NCBI RefSeq assembly: GCF_001542415.1
Contig: NZ_LNCU01000088.1
Location: forward strand, 1-64,000
DNA: 64,000 bases
Source: Bradyrhizobium macuxiense
GTDB taxonomy: Bacteria; Pseudomonadota; Alphaproteobacteria; Rhizobiales; Xanthobacteraceae
Direction: 5' to 3'
Shown here in pieces: positions 37,490 through 45,033 of this stretch (position 1 is its first letter; each line of letters begins with the position of its first letter). Below the pieces are notes generated by a model. The model was not told where the DNA came from, did no database searches, and saw only the letters and a program-made list of their open reading frames with translations. A program made the translations under genes and the position numbers.

Positions 37490-38500
37490 CTACTTGAACG
37501 GAATGGCGTACATCAGGCCGCCCTTGCTCCAGGTGGCGTTGAGGCCCCGCTCGAGCTTCAGCGGGCTTGATTTGCCGACATTGCGCTCGAAGATCTCGCC
37601 GTAATTGCCGCCGGCCTTGATCGCGCCGACCAGCCAGTTGTTGGCGAGGCCGAGCCGCGAGCCGAGATCGCCGGACGCGCCGAGCAGGCGCTGGATCGCG
37701 GGCACCTGCGACTTCGCCATCTCCTCGACGTTGGCTTGCGTGACGCCGAGCTCCTCGGCCTCGACGAGGCCGTAATGCAGCCAGGTGATGATGTCGCTCC
37801 AGACCTCGTCGCCGTTGCGGGTGAACGGGCCGAGCGGCTCCTTGCTGATGGTCTGCGGCAGCACGACATAGTCGTCCGGCTTCGGCGCCGCGGTCGCAAC
37901 CGCGCCGGCGAGCGCGGAGGCGTCCTGGGTCATGGCATCGCAGCGGCCGCCGAAGAAGGTCTGGTACATGGTGTCGGGGCGGTCGAACACCAGCGGCTTC
38001 CAATCGATGCCGTTGGCGCGGCCATAGTCGCCGAGCGTGACCTCATGCGTGGTGCCCTGGGCGACGCAGACGGTGGCGCCGCTGAGACCCTTGAGGTCCT
38101 TCACGCCGAGGTCCTTCTTCACCACAAAACCCTGGCCGTCGTAGAAATTGACCGGGCCCTGACGCAGCCCGAGCGTGGTGCCGCGCAGAAAGGTCTCCGT
38201 CGAGTTGCGGTAGAGCACGTCGATCTCGCCCGACTGCAGCGCGGTGAAGCGGTTCTGCGCGGTCAGCGCGACGTAGCGCACCTTGTTGGGATCGCCGAGT
38301 ATGCCGGCCGCCAGCGCGCGGCAATAGTCGACGTCGAGGCCCTTGAAGTTGCCCTGCGAGTCCGGCGCCGAGAAGCCGGCGAAGCCGGTGCTGACGCCGC
38401 ACACCAGCGTGCCGCGCTGCTTGACCGTGTCGAGCGTCGCAGCACCCGCGCTTGAAATGCCCGCGGCGAGCAAGGCTGCCGTGATGATACCCTTGTACAT
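37490..38500 (-). CDS. aapJ: Amino-acid ABC binding protein, AapJ-like
   Basis: From ATG at 38500, behind a very strong GGAGGGGAGGA site, the protein has 336 residues with a signal peptide ending 'AGISSAGAAT'. It is a type 2 periplasmic binding protein of the polar amino acid group, with 'DTVKQRGTLVCGVSTGFAGF', 'FKGLDVDYCRALAAGILGD' and 'NRFTALQSGEIDVLYRNST' matching the general L-amino acid binding proteins AapJ/BztA. The permeases AapQ/AapM-like are encoded divergently at 40997-43307, with an aminotransferase and regulator between. No AapP-type ATPase gene is in the window. The gene name is by similarity; the actual ligand may differ. Confidence 0.88.
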   Translation of the reverse strand: MYKGIITAALLAAGISSAGAATLDTVKQRGTLVCGVSTGFAGFSAPDSQGNFKGLDVDYCRALAAGILGDPNKVRYVALTAQNRFTALQSGEIDVLYRNSTETFLRGTTLGLRQGPVNFYDGQGFVVKKDLGVKDLKGLSGATVCVAQGTTHEVTLGDYGRANGIDWKPLVFDRPDTMYQTFFGGRCDAMTQDASALAGAVATAAPKPDDYVVLPQTISKEPLGPFTRNGDEVWSDIITWLHYGLVEAEELGVTQANVEEMAKSQVPAIQRLLGASGDLGSRLGLANNWLVGAIKAGGNYGEIFERNVGKSSPLKLERGLNATWSKGGLMYAIPFK

Positions 38501-38562
38501 TGTCGTCCTCCCCTCCTGTTTGAGCATGATCCTCTCGGAAAACCGCTACCCGCGCTTCCGGA

Positions 38563-39927
38563 TCATGCTCCGTGACCAACGTCCTTCAACGCGCTGTCTA
38601 CTGCAGCGCCGAGTCTTTCGACGATCATGTCGATGTCGCCGGAAGTTGCAATATAGGGCGGAGCCAGCAACACGTGGTCGCCGCGTTGGCCGTCGGCCGT
38701 GCCGCCCGATGGATAGCAGGCCAGCCCGCCCGCGAAGGCGGCGGACTTGATCCGCTGGTGCAATTTCAGCTTGGGATCGAACGGCTGGCGCCTGGCTCGG
38801 TCGGCGACGAGCTCGATCCCCCAGAACAAGCCGCGTCCCCTGATGTCGCCGACATGGCGGTGATTGCCGAAGCGTTCGATGAGCCGCTGCTCGAGCTGCC
38901 TGCCGCGTTCCTTGACCTTGTCGAGCAGCTTCTCGTCGCTGATGGTCCGCTGCACTTCGAGCGCGGCGGCACAGGCGAGCGGATGCGCCAGATAGGTGTG
39001 GCCGTGCTGGAAAGCGCCGGAGCCGTTGCGCACGGTGTCGACGATGGTGCCGCTCGCGAGCATCGCGCCGATCGGCTGGTAGCCGCCGCCCAGACCCTTG
39101 GCGATCGCCTGGATGTCGGGCGAGATGCCTTCCTGCTCCCACGCATGGAGCGTGCCGGTGCGGCCCATGCCGCACATCACCTCATCGAGGATCAGCAGCG
39201 CGCCATGGCGGGTGCAGATCTCGCGCACTTCCTTGAAGTAGCCTTCCGGTGCGGGCACGCAGCCGGCGGTGGCGCCGACCACGGGCTCGGCGATGAAGGC
39301 CGCAACGGTGTCCGGGCCGAGCCGCTGGAATTCAGCTTCAAGCTCGGCGGCGAGCCGCGCCACGAAGCCGGCTTCTGATTCATCGTCGCGCTTCTCGTGA
39401 TAGGCAAAGGCCGGCGTGACATGGCTGAACGACGGCGACAGCAGCGGCGCATAGGGCTCGCGGCGCCAGGCATTGCCGCCGGCCGACAGCGCACCCAGCG
39501 TGTTGCCGTGATAGCTCTGCCGGCGCGCGATGAAGCGCGCGCGCTTCGGCTCGCCGCGCTCGATGAAATATTGCCGCGCCAGCTTGATCGAGGCCTCGAT
39601 CGCTTCCGATCCGCCGCTGACGAAATAGGCGTAGCCCAATCCGCCGGGCTCGTGGCCGACCAGGCGCTCGGCGAGTTCCTCGGCGGGTTCCGACGAGAAG
39701 AAACCGGTGTGGGCATAGGCGAGCGTCGAGGCCTGCTTGGCGATCGCGGCGAGCACGCGCGGATGCTGATGGCCGAGGCAGGAGACGGCCGCGCCGCCGG
39801 AGGAATCGAGGATGCGGCGGCCGTCTTCCGCGATCAGCCAGACACCTTCGCCCCCGACCGCTTTCGGCGGCGTCTCGCGCAGGCTTCGATGCATCACGCG
39901 GGTCCTGGTGGCGGCCATGATACTCAT
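38563..39927 (-). CDS. Class III aminotransferase
   Basis: A 454-residue PLP-dependent enzyme of the acetylornithine/omega-amino acid type. It has 'FVSGGSEAIEASIKLARQYF' (cofactor phosphate loop), 'YHGNTLGALSAGG', 'LLILDEVMCGMGRTG' (Asp of the pyridine ring), and the Schiff-base Lys in 'IQAIAKGLGGGYQPIGAML'. It probably transaminates an amine or omega-amino acid taken up by the adjacent transport system. It overlaps the upstream RpiR gene by 4 bases (ATGA), so the two are translationally coupled, and the binding-protein gene follows after 62 bases. Confidence 0.92.
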   Translation of the reverse strand: MSIMAATRTRVMHRSLRETPPKAVGGEGVWLIAEDGRRILDSSGGAAVSCLGHQHPRVLAAIAKQASTLAYAHTGFFSSEPAEELAERLVGHEPGGLGYAYFVSGGSEAIEASIKLARQYFIERGEPKRARFIARRQSYHGNTLGALSAGGNAWRREPYAPLLSPSFSHVTPAFAYHEKRDDESEAGFVARLAAELEAEFQRLGPDTVAAFIAEPVVGATAGCVPAPEGYFKEVREICTRHGALLILDEVMCGMGRTGTLHAWEQEGISPDIQAIAKGLGGGYQPIGAMLASGTIVDTVRNGSGAFQHGHTYLAHPLACAAALEVQRTISDEKLLDKVKERGRQLEQRLIERFGNHRHVGDIRGRGLFWGIELVADRARRQPFDPKLKLHQRIKSAAFAGGLACYPSGGTADGQRGDHVLLAPPYIATSGDIDMIVERLGAAVDSALKDVGHGA

Positions 39928-40799
39928 CCTTTCTCGACGAAATATTGTGACGTCTCGGCAAGCCGGCCCTCGGTCTGTTCCAGCTTGCGCTTGGCGTTCG
40001 CACCGCCCAGCGTGAAGGTGACGGCGGCAAGCGACTGCGCGACCGCGATCGCGCCGGTGAGGCTCGGGAAGAAACCGGGGGAGGAGGCGGCTTCGAACAG
40101 CAGCAGATGGTCGGCGCCCTCAGCCATCGGCGCGGCGATGGTGTCGGCAATCGCGATCAGCGTCGCGCGCGCGTTGTGCGCTGCACGCGCGGCTTCCACG
40201 CTGATCGCCGTGTAGGGTGCGAAGCCGATCACGACGACCGCATCGTGGGCGCGGAACGCGCCGAGATCGAGGTCGAACGGACCCGAGCCGCCGACCAGTT
40301 GCACCGCGTCAGGGCGGAACAGGCGGAGCTGATAGTTCAGGAGCTCCGCGACGCTGCGGCAGCTGCGAAAGCCGTTGATCCAGATTCTGTCGGCGCTGTG
40401 CAGCGCACGCGCGGCGTCGGCGATCGCGTTGGCCGAAATGCGTGCCACGCCCGCGGCTTCGGCGGCCAGCTTCTCCTTGACCAGCGTGACATCGGCGTTC
40501 GGCCCGATGCGGCGGCTCTTGGCGCGGACGGAGAACGGCGCGGTCTGCGCGGGCCGGCGCGCTTCGGTCAGCGCAGCGCGCAGCGCGTCCCAGCCGGAAT
40601 AGCCGAGCGCCTTGGCAAGACGTGTGAATGAGGCAGGATCGGCGCCGGCGACGGAAGCAAGCTCGCGCATCGAGCGTGTCGTAGCGTCGTAGTCATTGGC
40701 TGCGACAAAACGGCCAACCTCCTGCAACCGCATGGGCAGCGACGGCAATGCGCTGCACAATTCGTTGAGGGGCGATGGTTTCGGCTGAGCCTGGGCCAT
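39924..40799 (-). CDS. MurR/RpiR-family regulator
   Basis: A 291-residue protein with an N-terminal RpiR helix-turn-helix (about 25-90, 'SMRELASVAGADPASFTRLA') and a C-terminal SIS domain (about 125-270, 'INGFRSCRSVAELLNYQLR', 'VVVIGFAPYTAISVE') that usually binds a phosphorylated sugar or other metabolite. It heads the leftward aminotransferase-binding protein transcript and diverges from the permease genes. An 8-base inverted repeat just upstream of its start is the probable operator, so it may control both directions. Confidence 0.9.
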   Translation of the reverse strand: MAQAQPKPSPLNELCSALPSLPMRLQEVGRFVAANDYDATTRSMRELASVAGADPASFTRLAKALGYSGWDALRAALTEARRPAQTAPFSVRAKSRRIGPNADVTLVKEKLAAEAAGVARISANAIADAARALHSADRIWINGFRSCRSVAELLNYQLRLFRPDAVQLVGGSGPFDLDLGAFRAHDAVVVIGFAPYTAISVEAARAAHNARATLIAIADTIAAPMAEGADHLLLFEAASSPGFFPSLTGAIAVAQSLAAVTFTLGGANAKRKLEQTEGRLAETSQYFVEKG

Positions 40800-40806
40800 G
40801 AAACAA

Positions 40807-40837
40807 ATGTTGCATGAATATTAATTTGGTGCAACAT
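40807..40837. promoter_or_regulatory. Candidate RpiR operator
   Basis: ATGTTGCA at 40807-40814 and TGCAACAT at 40830-40837 are perfect inverted arms with a 15-base AT-rich spacer, 8 bases upstream of the RpiR start. Placement suggests autoregulation and control of the divergent permease operon starting at 40997. Confidence 0.6.
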
Positions 40838-40996
40838 ATGAAGTGCGCAGTCTCGAGCCTCCCGTTCCGATACGATCGAGCGAGGGACTCTTGATTCAAG
40901 TTTGACGCGTTTTCTTCACGCGAACCGGTTGTCCGCTTCGCTCGAAAACGCTCTAGCGCATGGCAGAAGATCGGTTCTCACAAGGATTCTTGTGCT

Positions 40997-42184
40997 GTGA
41001 CGACATCGACGCCGAAACGTCCTCCCGCCCGGCCCTTGCGCCTTTCGCTTGGTGATCCGCGCGTCGCCGGCCTGTTCTGGCAGATCCTGGTGGTCGGTAT
41101 CGCCATCGCCATCGTCGCCTGGCTGTGGTCGAATGCCGTTCACAATCTCTCGGTCCGCCGCATCTCGACCGGCTTTGCCTTCCTCGGCCGCGAAGCCGGG
41201 ATGCCGATCGCCGACAGCTGGATCGACTATACGCCGAAAAACACCTATCTGCGCGCCTTCGTCGTCGGCATCGTCAACACGCTGCGCGTCGCCGTCATCG
41301 GCATCGTGCTGGCGACCGTGCTTGGCACGCTGATCGGCATCGCGCGGCTGTCGTCGAACTGGCTGCTGTCGCGCCTCGCCGCCGTCTATGTCGAGGTGCT
41401 GCGCGACCTGCCGCTGCTATTGCAACTCCTGTTCTGGTACGTGCTGATGCAGGGACTGCCCGCGGCGCGCCAGGCGTGGAAGCCGGTCGAGGGCGTGTTC
41501 CTGTCCAATCGCGGGCTGATATTGCCGTCGGTTCCGCTGCACGAAGCCAATTGGTGGACGATCCTGGCCCTCGTCGCCGGGCTGATCGTGCTGCATTTCA
41601 TCAGGCGTCGCCTGGTCGCGCAGCAGATGCTGGACGGCAGAGCGAGGGCGGCCTGGCCCTATGCGCTTGGCCTCGTGGTCGCGTTGCCGGTGCTGGTGTC
41701 GTTTTTAACGGGCGCGAGCTGGAGCATCATGCTGCCCGAGCTGCGCGGCTTCAACTTTGTCGGCGGGTTGACGCTGTCGCCGGAATATTTCGCGCTGCTG
41801 ATCGCGCTCGTCACCTACACGTCGGCCTTCATCGCCGAGATCGTGCGCAGCGGCATCCAGGCGGTGCCGCGCGGGCAGTGGGATGCCGCCAAGGCGCTGG
41901 GGCTGAAGCGGAGCTTCTCGCTGCAGCACATCGTGCTGCCGCAGGCGTTGCGCGTCATCATTCCGCCAATGACGAGCCAGTACCTGAACCTGACCAAGAA
42001 TTCCTCGCTCGCGGTCGCCGTCGGCTATCAGGACATCGTCTCGATCGCCAACACCACGCTGAACCAGACCGGGCAGGCCATCGAGTCGATCGCGTTGATC
42101 ATGATGGTGTTCCTCACCATCAGCCTCGGCATCAGCCTGTTCATGAACTGGTACAATGCGCGTATCGCGCTGGTGGAGCGCTGA
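40997..42184 (+). CDS. aapQ: Amino-acid ABC permease, AapQ-like
   Basis: A 395-residue inner-membrane permease, with GTG start at 40997 and AAGGA about 10 bases upstream. It has the long N-terminal extension and the insertion between segments typical of AapQ/BztB. 'LRVAVIGIVLATVLGTLIGI' begins the core domain, and the EAA-type loop reads 'WDAAKALGLKRS' to 'LPQALRV', the contact site for the ATPase. It pairs with the next gene as a heterodimeric channel for a general or specific L-amino acid transporter. The ATPase must come from elsewhere in the genome. Confidence 0.88.
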   Translation: MTTSTPKRPPARPLRLSLGDPRVAGLFWQILVVGIAIAIVAWLWSNAVHNLSVRRISTGFAFLGREAGMPIADSWIDYTPKNTYLRAFVVGIVNTLRVAVIGIVLATVLGTLIGIARLSSNWLLSRLAAVYVEVLRDLPLLLQLLFWYVLMQGLPAARQAWKPVEGVFLSNRGLILPSVPLHEANWWTILALVAGLIVLHFIRRRLVAQQMLDGRARAAWPYALGLVVALPVLVSFLTGASWSIMLPELRGFNFVGGLTLSPEYFALLIALVTYTSAFIAEIVRSGIQAVPRGQWDAAKALGLKRSFSLQHIVLPQALRVIIPPMTSQYLNLTKNSSLAVAVGYQDIVSIANTTLNQTGQAIESIALIMMVFLTISLGISLFMNWYNARIALVER

Positions 42185-42185
42185 C

Positions 42186-43307
42186 ATGAGCTCGGTTGCA
42201 CATGTTCCGCAGGACCCGCTTCCGATCGGCCCGCCGCGCGTGCAGCGCAGCCTCAGTGGCCATATCCTGGTTTGGCTGCGCGCGAACCTGTTCCCGTCGG
42301 TCCCCTCGACCATCGTGACGCTGCTATTGCTGCTATTGCTCGGCAAGGTCTTCGTCAGCCTCTGGCAATGGGGGATCGCCAACGCGGTCTGGTCGGTCCC
42401 CGGCAGCGACACCAGCGCGTGCCGCGCGCTGCGCGGCATCGGCGCCTGCTGGGCGGTGGTCCCCGAGAAGTACCGCTTCATCCTGTTCGGCACCTATCCG
42501 TATGAGGAGCAGTGGCGGCCGGCGCTGGCGGTGCTGATCTTCATTGCGTTGTTCGTCGTCTCCAGCCGCCGCAGCTTCTGGCGCAAGGAGCTGTTCCTGC
42601 TCTGGGCCGTCGCGCTGGTTGTGATCGGATGCCTGATGTGGGGCGGCTTCTTCGGAATGTCCTTTGTCACGCAAGACCGTTGGGGCGGGCTGCCAGTGAC
42701 GCTGATCCTCGCGACCTTCGGGCTTGCCTTCGGATTCCCGCTCGGAATCCTGGTCGCGCTTGGCCGCCGTTCCAAGCTGCCGGCGATCCGCTCGCTCTGC
42801 GTGCTCTATGTCGAGCTGATCCGCGGCGTGCCGCTGATCAGTCTGTTGTTCATGGCGAGCGTGATGTTCCCGCTGTTCATGCCCGACGGCGTCAACATCG
42901 ACAAGCTGCTGCGCGCCCAGATCGCATTCATTCTCTATGCCGGCGCCTACCTCGCCGAGGTCGTGCGCGGCGGCCTGCAGGCGGTGCCGCGCGGGCAATA
43001 TGAGGCGGCGGATGCGATCGGGTTGTCCTACTGGCAGAAGAACGCACTGGTCGTGCTGCCGCAGGCGATCCGCCACGTGATCCCGCCGCTGGTCAACACC
43101 TTCATCGCCTTCTTCAAGGATACCAGCCTCGTTCTGATCATCGGCATCTTCGACCTCTTGACGACGGCGAAGACCGCGATCATCGATCCGGCCTGGCAAT
43201 CCTTCAGCGTCGAGGTCTACATCTTCGTCGGCGTGATCTACTTCGTGTTCTGCTATGCGATGTCGCGCTACAGCCGCAGCCTCGAGGCGCAGCGCGGGCA
43301 CGGGTGA
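42186..43307 (+). CDS. aapM: Amino-acid ABC permease, AapM-like
   Basis: From ATG at 42186, immediately after the aapQ stop, this gives 373 residues. 'VTLILATFGLAFGFPLGILV' opens the permease core, and the EAA loop reads 'YEAADAIGLSYWQKNALVVL' followed by 'PQAIRHVIPP'. The extended N-terminal region with a first membrane segment around 'IVTLLLLLLLGKVFVSLW' is typical of AapM/BztC. It is cotranscribed with the AapQ-like gene, and the two would form the membrane channel for the binding protein encoded on the opposite strand. Confidence 0.88.
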   Translation: MSSVAHVPQDPLPIGPPRVQRSLSGHILVWLRANLFPSVPSTIVTLLLLLLLGKVFVSLWQWGIANAVWSVPGSDTSACRALRGIGACWAVVPEKYRFILFGTYPYEEQWRPALAVLIFIALFVVSSRRSFWRKELFLLWAVALVVIGCLMWGGFFGMSFVTQDRWGGLPVTLILATFGLAFGFPLGILVALGRRSKLPAIRSLCVLYVELIRGVPLISLLFMASVMFPLFMPDGVNIDKLLRAQIAFILYAGAYLAEVVRGGLQAVPRGQYEAADAIGLSYWQKNALVVLPQAIRHVIPPLVNTFIAFFKDTSLVLIIGIFDLLTTAKTAIIDPAWQSFSVEVYIFVGVIYFVFCYAMSRYSRSLEAQRGHG

Positions 43308-43354
43308 GGCGGCCGTCTCATTCGTTCGGAGGCGGAGCCGGTATCGGGAGTGCA

Positions 43355-43475
43355 TCTCTCTCCATCGTCATTCCGAGGCTCGCCGTAGGCGAGAACCCGG
43401 AATCCATCGAGCCGCATCGCCCGCGGTGAGATGGATTCCGGGTTCATGCTTCGCATGCCCCGGAATGACAGAGAG
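43355..43475. repeat. Dispersed palindromic repeat
   Basis: A perfect 16-base stem, GAACCCGGAATCCATC at 43393-43408 and its complement at 43430-43445, is flanked by a further imperfect arm (CATCGTCATTCCGAGGC against the CCCCGGAATGACA stretch). This is a palindromic unit of the type I recall as common between genes in Bradyrhizobium. Confidence 0.8.
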
Positions 43476-43630
43476 CTGCGACAAATCACCCCGACGGGCA
43501 AAATTCCGCTTCGCGTTTGACCCAACTCAGCAGTCTAATGCCCGCCTCTCACCCGCTTGAGGGGCGCGTCGCGATCGTCACGAGTGTCGCGGTGGGATGC
43601 GGTGGACGCCGATTGCGTGACTGACGAGCA

Positions 43631-43780
43631 CGTATAAGCCGTAAACCATCGCGCAGGGAAAGCCGGATTGCTCCGGTTACACCTGTGGTCCTACCTCCCG
43701 CGTTTTTTTACTACGCGGGACCCATGGGTGCGATCGGCACCCGGCTTCCCCTGCGCCCTCTATTCTCAGAGCGGCGAAAT
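43631..43780. repeat. Long palindromic repeat element
   Basis: GCGCAGGGAAAGCCGG at 43651-43666 pairs with 43741-43756 with one mismatch. The loop contains a CCCGCGT/ACGCGGG hairpin with a run of T (43698-43719). I recall this GCCGTAAACCATCGCGCAGGG-like phrase from many bradyrhizobial intergenic regions, but that is memory, not a search. Confidence 0.65.
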
Positions 43781-43857
43781 GAAGATGCAAAGCTCGGACA
43801 AATCATGTCGCGAGAACGCTAAGCCATGGTTCACGAGCCGCGCCACAAAACTCGCTG

Positions 43858-43977
43858 TCGTCCCTGCGAAAGCAGGGACCCATAACCACCGATGTTTATT
43901 GTTGAGCAATGCCCGAACTGCGAGTCCCAATCCCAACACGCGCCGCGGAGTATGGGTCCCTGCTTTCGCAGGGACGA
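43858..43977. repeat. Perfect 27-bp inverted repeat
   Basis: The 27 bases at 43858-43884 recur exactly inverted at 43951-43977, around a 66-base centre. Each arm contains its own TCCCTGC-GAAA-GCAGGGA hairpin. It is unlike neighbouring repeats and could be a small mobile palindromic unit. Confidence 0.8.
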
Positions 43978-44011
43978 CGAACGGTGAGAGCAGTGCACTA
44001 CTCCGCGCACG

Positions 44012-44119
44012 TTATTCTGAGGAGCGCGTTCCGGGCCCCGTGACGGGTTTGGCAGCTTTCGCAGGGGCTTCGGCTGTGACAACCGTAATGACACGCCGTT
44101 GTTTGACGTCTTGAATCAT
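44012..44119 (-). CDS. Candidate 35-residue peptide gene
   Basis: ATG at 44119 has GGAGG about 6 bases upstream on the minus strand, a better ribosome site than most genes here. It encodes 35 residues ('MIQDVKQRRVITVV' and a Pro/Ala/Lys-rich tail 'APAKAAKPVTGPG'). It lies divergently 53 bases from the CnbZ-like deaminase gene. No family was recognised. The lack of any Glu-x3-Tyr motif excludes a PQQ precursor. Small size keeps confidence low. Confidence 0.4.
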   Translation of the reverse strand: MIQDVKQRRVITVVTAEAPAKAAKPVTGPGTRSSE

Positions 44120-44172
44120 GAGTATCCTCCTTCAACATCATCGTGACGAGCGCATCTGCACCGAGAGGCGAC

Positions 44173-44925
44173 ATGACCAGCACCATTGAAGCTCCCGACA
44201 GCGGCTATCGCTTCATGCCCGGCGTCAGCCAATATTCTTGCGGCATCGCTGCGCTGCCCGGCTTTGCCATCGAGCGCGTCAGGTTCAGCGAGCCGGTGCC
44301 GCTGGCGGACGGCTTCGCTCGGATCGCGCAGATCCTGAGAGCGGCGGGGCGTCCGCTGACGGCGTTCGGCGCCTGCGAGCTGCGGTCGCCGGCTCCGTTC
44401 ACCGAGGAGGGCTTCAAGGCGTTCAACGAGATCTACATCAAAACACTGATCGAGTGGGGCGTGATGCGCGACGGTGTCAATCCGGTGGCGCGCAGCAATG
44501 TCTGTCCGAAGATCGATCCGCCGAAGCAGCCGTGCTTCCACGCCGTCTCCTACACGGTGCCGGCACCGAAGGATGCGCCGGACAGCTTCGTCGTCGCCGG
44601 CAGCGGTGAATCGGTCGAGGGCAAGAGCAATTATCGCGATTGTATCGTCGCGCCCGGCGACACCAGCCCGGCCGGCATGCTTGCGAAAGCGAAATCGGTG
44701 CTTGACGAGATGGAACGCCGGATGAGCGCGTTCGGCAGCACGTGGAAGAACACCACCGCAGTGCAACTCTACACGGTGCACGATGCCTATCCGGTTCTCG
44801 AAAGCGAGCTCGGCCGCCGCGGCGTGTTCCGCAACGGTTTGACCTGGCATTTCGACCGGCCACCGGTGATCGGGCTCGATTACGAGATGGATTGCCGTCG
44901 TGTGCATGTTGAACGCGTGGTCTGA
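44173..44925 (+). CDS. CnbZ/RidA-like deaminase
   Basis: A 250-residue protein from ATG 44173. It recalls 2-amino-5-chloromuconate deaminase CnbZ and related proteins of the RidA superfamily: 'FGACELRSPAPFTEEGFKAF', 'GVNPVARSNVCPKIDPPKQP', 'SFVVAGSGESVEG', 'YRDCIVAPGDTSPAGMLAKA', 'TTAVQLYTVHDAYPV' and 'GLTWHFDRPPVIGLDYEMDC'. The family deaminates enamine or imine compounds such as 2-aminomuconates. No signal peptide is visible, so it is cytosolic. It precedes the exported amine oxidase gene by 108 bases and may act on its products after import. The assignment is from remembered family patterns. Confidence 0.65.
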   Translation: MTSTIEAPDSGYRFMPGVSQYSCGIAALPGFAIERVRFSEPVPLADGFARIAQILRAAGRPLTAFGACELRSPAPFTEEGFKAFNEIYIKTLIEWGVMRDGVNPVARSNVCPKIDPPKQPCFHAVSYTVPAPKDAPDSFVVAGSGESVEGKSNYRDCIVAPGDTSPAGMLAKAKSVLDEMERRMSAFGSTWKNTTAVQLYTVHDAYPVLESELGRRGVFRNGLTWHFDRPPVIGLDYEMDCRRVHVERVV

Positions 44926-45033
44926 CGCATCAAAAACGCGTGTGAGCACACATGGAAGCGTGCGCCCTTTCTTGACACCGGTCGCATCACCCGTTTCCTT
45001 TCTTACACGATCAATGCGGCTGGGTGAGCGCCG

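Noticed and set aside
43858-43977. Possible CRISPR-like repeats
   Set aside because: The repeats are inverted and not evenly spaced direct repeats, and no cas gene is present.
44012-44119. Small peptide as PQQ precursor (PqqA)
   Set aside because: It lacks the Glu and Tyr pair and no pqq genes are nearby.
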